Of a stretch of DNA of 45,222 nt, positions 42,401 to 45,222 are shown in pieces (within the stretch, counting starts at the first letter, position 1; each line of letters opens with the position of its first letter). This DNA is from Streptococcus entericus DSM 14446 (lineage in GTDB: Bacteria > Bacillota > Bacilli > Lactobacillales > Streptococcaceae): positions 96,065-141,286 of the forward strand of contig NZ_KB904156.1 of the NCBI RefSeq assembly GCF_000380025.1, written 5' to 3'. The notes below the pieces were generated by a model, which did no database searches, was not told the DNA's origin, and saw only the letters and a list, made by a program, of their open reading frames with translations. A program made the translations under genes and the position numbers.

Positions 42401-45222
42401 TTGTGATTCCTGTCGACGTGATAGGAGGCAACCACGTTAAAGGTATTATTGATGAGCTAAAAATCTATAATCGACCACTGACAGCTAGTGAAGTTCTTGC
42501 CTCTATGCAGGTCAATGGTCTAAATGTTGCCGAGTCTGAGCTGGCACTCTACATCAACGATAGCCATCAAGTAACTGTTGACTTGATTTCTGAAGTGGCA
42601 GATAAGACAGTGACTTTTGCGGTGACAAATCCTGAAGTGGCTAGCGTCGATGCTAACGGACGTGTGACTGCTCTGAAAAAAGGTCAGACTAGTCTGATCA
42701 TCGAAAATAAGGCAGGTGGGTATCGTAAGGAAATCCCAATTACCGTTGAAAAACAGTTGGAAATCCAATACACTATCCCAACCTATAAGATGCCAGAAGC
42801 TAATTTATCCGATATCGAAAAAGCACCAGGCACAGACCGTCAATACCTCGCCCACCCCGATATGATTATGTTGGATGATAACCAGACTCTTATCACAACC
42901 TACGTTGTTGGTCACGGTAGAGGCCCAGTTGTCATGAAAATTAGCCGTGATGGTGGTCAAACTTGGACAGAAAAAACAGATATCCCGGCCTCTTGGGCAA
43001 GTTCTTGGGAAACACCGACCCTGTATAAGCTGAATTTCAAGGATGGCTCTCAAAAACTAATCATGATTACAGGTATGCCGAACTGGCATGGCAACCAAAA
43101 TGGTGGCTGGCAAACATCTATTTCAGAAGATAGTGGAGAAACGTGGTCTGATTACAAACTCTTCCATCCGACCAAAGAAGACGGCAATAAGAACTGGTCG
43201 ATTGTCGCCATGTCCAGTCTGACTCAGCTCAAGGATGAATCAGGCAACTTTATCGATAAGTGGATGGGTCTGTATATTGACTATAATTTCATTAATTATA
43301 AAACTTACCTCACTTTTGATGAAAATGGAAATGAGCAATGGAGTGCGCCGGAAAAACTGATTCCTGAACATCGGGACATCGAAGCAGCTACTCAATTGTC
43401 AGAAGTTGGTGTCTTCCGTTCACCTGATGGTAAGCGTTTGGTGGCGCTCGGTCGCTCCCAATCTCACCAACATAAGTCAACTATGTTCTACTCAGATGAC
43501 GAAGGTCAGACATGGACCCGTCCAGAATTTATGCAAGGTGCCCTACAAGGGGAGCGCCATAAGATTGCCTATGATCCAATCAGTGGTCGCTTACTTGTGA
43601 CCTTCCGTGAGATTATTCTGGATTATAATAAAAATGGTAAAATTGAGCCAGGTGACTGGCGAGCTGGTGAATGGGTTGCTTGGGTTGGTACTTATGAGGA
43701 CATCATGAACCAGAACGAAGGGCAGTACCGGATTCTCATTGCTGAGGATTGGGCGCAGAACCATTTCTCAGGTGATACGGGCTATGCTGGACTGGTTGTT
43801 CAACCTGACGGTACCTATATCATGAACTCTTACGGTCACTTTGACAGAGAGTTTTCTGAAAAATGGAAAGGTGGAATAACCACTGACCTTAGCTACATCA
43901 AGCAAGCTAAGTTCAAGTTGGGGCAAATTGACCAAGCCCTCGGTTTGGTGGATAAGAGCAAGTTATTAACTGCCTTGACACCGCTTGAAGCGATTGCAGC
44001 AGCTGATTACACCGAGGACAGTTATCAAGCTTTTAGTCAGAAAGTTGCTGCTGCGCGAGCCGTTCACGACAGCCTAACCACACAACAGGTTGAAATTGAC
44101 CGTGCGCTGGCTAGTCTGGAAAATATTGCAGATGCCCTGGTGAGAAGACCAGAAGAGCCAGCCGATTACAGCCGCTTGCAAGAGTTGCTCTTGAGTATCC
44201 CAGAAGACCTCACCATGTATACGGACGAAAGTTTAGCTGCTCTGGAAAGTGCCATTTCGGCTATTCAATTGGATAAAAAAGCCTCAGATCAGGCTATCGT
44301 TGATGGTTATATCTCAACTATCATAGAAGCTCTCGCTAAACTGGAGAAAAAACAACAAGTGGCCGAAGAAGACCAGCTGCCTGAAAAACCAAGCGATGAG
44401 CAAAATGGTAACACCGATACTAACGAAGGTGACAACACAAGCAGTAACACAGGTTCAGACCAAGGTGGTAACACAAGCGCTGATCAAGGTGGCAACGCAG
44501 GTGTCAATACCGATACCAATGAAGGTGGTAGCACTGATACCAATGAGGGCGACAACGCGGGTACCGATATAGATGGCAACACCGGCGCAGACCAAGAAGG
44601 TAACACCAGCTCGGACCCAGGAGATTCAGATTCTGGCAATCCGTCAGATGATGCGGGTCAAGATTCAGGCACACCAGGCGATTCAGCTGATACAAACACG
44701 ACCCCAGATAGTGACCAGGCTAATGGTGACAGCCAAGGCGACAACGCGGGTACCGATGTAGACGGTAATACCGGCGCTGATCAAGGTGGTAGCACCGATA
44801 CCAACGAGGGCGGTAACACAGATACCAATGAAGATGGCAACACTGATACTAACGCAGGCGGCAACGCTGGTACCAACGAAGGCGATAGCACCGATACTAA
44901 CCAAGGTGTCAACACAACCAAACCTGACACCACGCAACCATCTCGTCAAATCAAGGATATTGACTCAGGTATCATCGCAGAGGTTCAATCAGCGGATGAC
45001 AAGGTGGCAGGCTTGAGAGTGGTCTTCCACAAAGAAACCAACAACCCTGAAACGCCAGCCATCCTCAAAGGTACCGACTACGATCTCTTTGACATCGAGC
45101 TGGTCGACAAGGATGGTAATGTCATCAAGCCAACTGCTCCGGTTGACGTTTACCTGCCGATTGATGACGGCAAAGATGTCGCTCAAGTGGTTTACCTACC
45201 AAATAGTGACCAGAGCCAAAGC
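39427..45222 (+). CDS. Giant secreted multidomain glycan enzyme (GH123-like plus sialidase-fold), 3' partial
   Basis: 1,932 codons without a stop; it continues past the window. Signal peptide with the YSIRK-like FSIRKLSLGACSVAIG (11-26), cleavage near Ala38. Order: FIVAR-like (about 94-163); beta-sandwich (168-335); DUF4091/GH123-like barrel (about 345-640) with the Asp510-Glu511 pair in YIGIDER, matching the Asp-Glu pair of GH123 beta-N-acetylgalactosaminidases; Big_2 (749-829); LamG-like lectin (841-1025); Big_2 (1034-1108); sialidase-type propeller (about 1114-1510) with Asp-boxes SRDGGQTW (1173), SEDSGETW (1233) and SDDEGQTW (1356); two FIVAR-like units (1516-1642); Asn/Asp/Gly/Thr stalk (1655-1835); start of a further beta domain. 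The Arg of the canonical FRIP motif is not evident, so sialidase activity is unproven. Wall anchoring is expected but unseen. AAGGAG precedes the ATG. Confidence 0.85.
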   Translation, partial: MKDLWFKKQIFSIRKLSLGACSVAIGAVLFANGGTVLAETSATEANIDPAVAQPLEKETATEKEPATASPEGEAVDTSTRVAEQPLVSYSDTSSRERESLIAFLAEADQFDLSGYTEESRIAFTQAIEAARQIITNEKATSEELRSAVTRIQLASQELKEIGTAEDKQVQLTGGVVDTNLQYTQDKYESVTLAPQGQLTAWRNDTATSQLTIKSGEDALTNVRVEVSDFTDGTNTISKDNITAHFIKSVKAFDGFLGYGNPTRPLPQGNRVEANEVIDHTNPINMDARSLQNIWLSIKVPEQAVAGDYKGTVRILADHLTTPLSFSYTLNVADAVLKPATDFKDSFDIELWQNPFAVAEYYNVEPFSEKHFEILRPHMERYKALGGHAVTTTIVEEAWAGQTYSKHDIKFPSMIDWTKKRDGSFSFDYTKFDKWVEFNKSLGIGDKIVGYSVAPWTNQFRYFDETTGQKVISPYTVGSEEYNKTWKAFLQDFIVHAEKKGWKDQIYIGIDERGFDKRAFDLIESITSIDGKPFKTAGAMDGFVNKRELAMRVTDLNVGANAVKAHPVEFDALRKERAARGLRTTIYTATGEKPGNFSLSAPGESYWTMLYAYAVGGQGFLRWAYDSWVENPLEDATHNAFETGDPFLVYPDLRNSANPVSKSTLRLEKMAEGIRDVNKLIQIKAETPALAERVDNLLKTVKAQYPNNRLYLTEDGKQAVARDMQVIKAEIAALSREHAELKKTGTREVTDITILGEATQPLTVGDTRQLVASLQPANLINPMVTWISSNPLVASVSETGLVTALKSGQVTITARSQQDPTKTAQIVLTLDRLKVNQEAQVAYYSFDDATSPVHDLWGNRHGQGENITSVDSISGKGLRLEPGRQVTFSGLADLNHDWSVGYWLYNESEGANRHSILSSADGARSLDTRLDTNREKAGVHVNKQPGGVLTFQYTAPKGEWIHYTWTNSSANGLSLYVNGKLVQTNAWTKTNNFVIPVDVIGGNHVKGIIDELKIYNRPLTASEVLASMQVNGLNVAESELALYINDSHQVTVDLISEVADKTVTFAVTNPEVASVDANGRVTALKKGQTSLIIENKAGGYRKEIPITVEKQLEIQYTIPTYKMPEANLSDIEKAPGTDRQYLAHPDMIMLDDNQTLITTYVVGHGRGPVVMKISRDGGQTWTEKTDIPASWASSWETPTLYKLNFKDGSQKLIMITGMPNWHGNQNGGWQTSISEDSGETWSDYKLFHPTKEDGNKNWSIVAMSSLTQLKDESGNFIDKWMGLYIDYNFINYKTYLTFDENGNEQWSAPEKLIPEHRDIEAATQLSEVGVFRSPDGKRLVALGRSQSHQHKSTMFYSDDEGQTWTRPEFMQGALQGERHKIAYDPISGRLLVTFREIILDYNKNGKIEPGDWRAGEWVAWVGTYEDIMNQNEGQYRILIAEDWAQNHFSGDTGYAGLVVQPDGTYIMNSYGHFDREFSEKWKGGITTDLSYIKQAKFKLGQIDQALGLVDKSKLLTALTPLEAIAAADYTEDSYQAFSQKVAAARAVHDSLTTQQVEIDRALASLENIADALVRRPEEPADYSRLQELLLSIPEDLTMYTDESLAALESAISAIQLDKKASDQAIVDGYISTIIEALAKLEKKQQVAEEDQLPEKPSDEQNGNTDTNEGDNTSSNTGSDQGGNTSADQGGNAGVNTDTNEGGSTDTNEGDNAGTDIDGNTGADQEGNTSSDPGDSDSGNPSDDAGQDSGTPGDSADTNTTPDSDQANGDSQGDNAGTDVDGNTGADQGGSTDTNEGGNTDTNEDGNTDTNAGGNAGTNEGDSTDTNQGVNTTKPDTTQPSRQIKDIDSGIIAEVQSADDKVAGLRVVFHKETNNPETPAILKGTDYDLFDIELVDKDGNVIKPTAPVDVYLPIDDGKDVAQVVYLPNSDQSQS
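44400..44945 (+). repeat. Low-complexity stalk repeat inside the surface enzyme gene
   Basis: Codes for irregular hexa-to-decapeptides on the theme (D/G)-G-N-T-(D/G)-(T/A)-(N/D)-(E/Q)-G. A longer unit encoding GDNAGTDxDGNTGADQ occurs twice, near 44547 and 44730, differing mostly at third codon positions. The stalk length is likely to vary between strains. Confidence 0.75.

Overview
The window is a low-to-moderate GC Gram-positive chromosome segment from a Streptococcus. The evidence is extended -10 promoters of the TGnTATAAT type, an LPNTG-anchored coiled-coil surface protein, a YSIRK-like signal peptide, and streptococcal blocks such as rsmG-ktrB-ktrA // lemA-htpX, hit // ecsA-ecsB-ccrZ-trmB and tatD-rnmV-rsmA. 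Intergenic repeats near 16.2-16.4 kb resemble, from memory, repeats of S. suis-type genomes. I therefore lean towards S. suis or a relative, but cannot prove the species.

Region 1 (1-5 kb) is an AT-rich accessory island. It starts with a frameshifted IS200-type transposase and its terminal hairpin, then a 228-bp internally deleted IS982 derivative with perfect inverted ends. A four-gene minus-strand operon follows in transcription order: double SnoaL-like protein, PNPOx-like flavin protein, SirTM-class sirtuin (protein ADP-ribosyltransferase) and zinc-type macrodomain (ADP-ribosyl hydrolase). A divergent one-cysteine HxlR regulator lies beside it. A truncated IS982 copy, in direct orientation to the first, and a run of four hairpins close the island. 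No lipoyl-carrier or lipoate-ligase gene, the usual partners of SirTM, is present.

Region 2 (5-11 kb) is core: a MetE-like (YxjG/YxjH type) protein with a palindrome upstream, the rsmG-ktrB-ktrA operon (rRNA methylation and K+ uptake), and divergent lemA and htpX (membrane quality control).

Region 3 (11-21 kb) holds a TetR regulator divergent from an ABC exporter whose permease carries a very long coiled-coil insert, then yceD (DUF177), a DUF1846 gene, and tsaE-GNAT-LCP (tRNA t6A modification, an acetyltransferase and wall polymer attachment).

Region 4 (21-32 kb) has an M-protein-like LPNTG surface protein with an EF-hand loop lying between the LCP gene and hit. Then come a small membrane protein and hit on the minus strand, ecsA-ecsB-ccrZ-trmB, tRNA-Ser(GGA), and tatD-rnmV-rsmA. 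Three short unrecognised ORFs are wedged into the last block, one of them frameshifted. A GNAT gene ends the region.

Region 5 (32.5-38.7 kb) contains a minus-strand operon of two XpaC-like proteins and TelA, then purA and pgi.

Region 6 (38.7-45.2 kb) has an IS-end-like hairpin relic, tRNA-Cys(GCA), and the first 1,932 codons of a very large secreted surface protein running off the window. It combines a GH123/DUF4091-like glycosidase domain, two Big_2 domains, a LamG-like lectin domain, a sialidase-fold domain with three Asp-boxes, FIVAR modules and an Asn/Asp/Gly/Thr-rich stalk. Its promoter carries a probable CcpA site.
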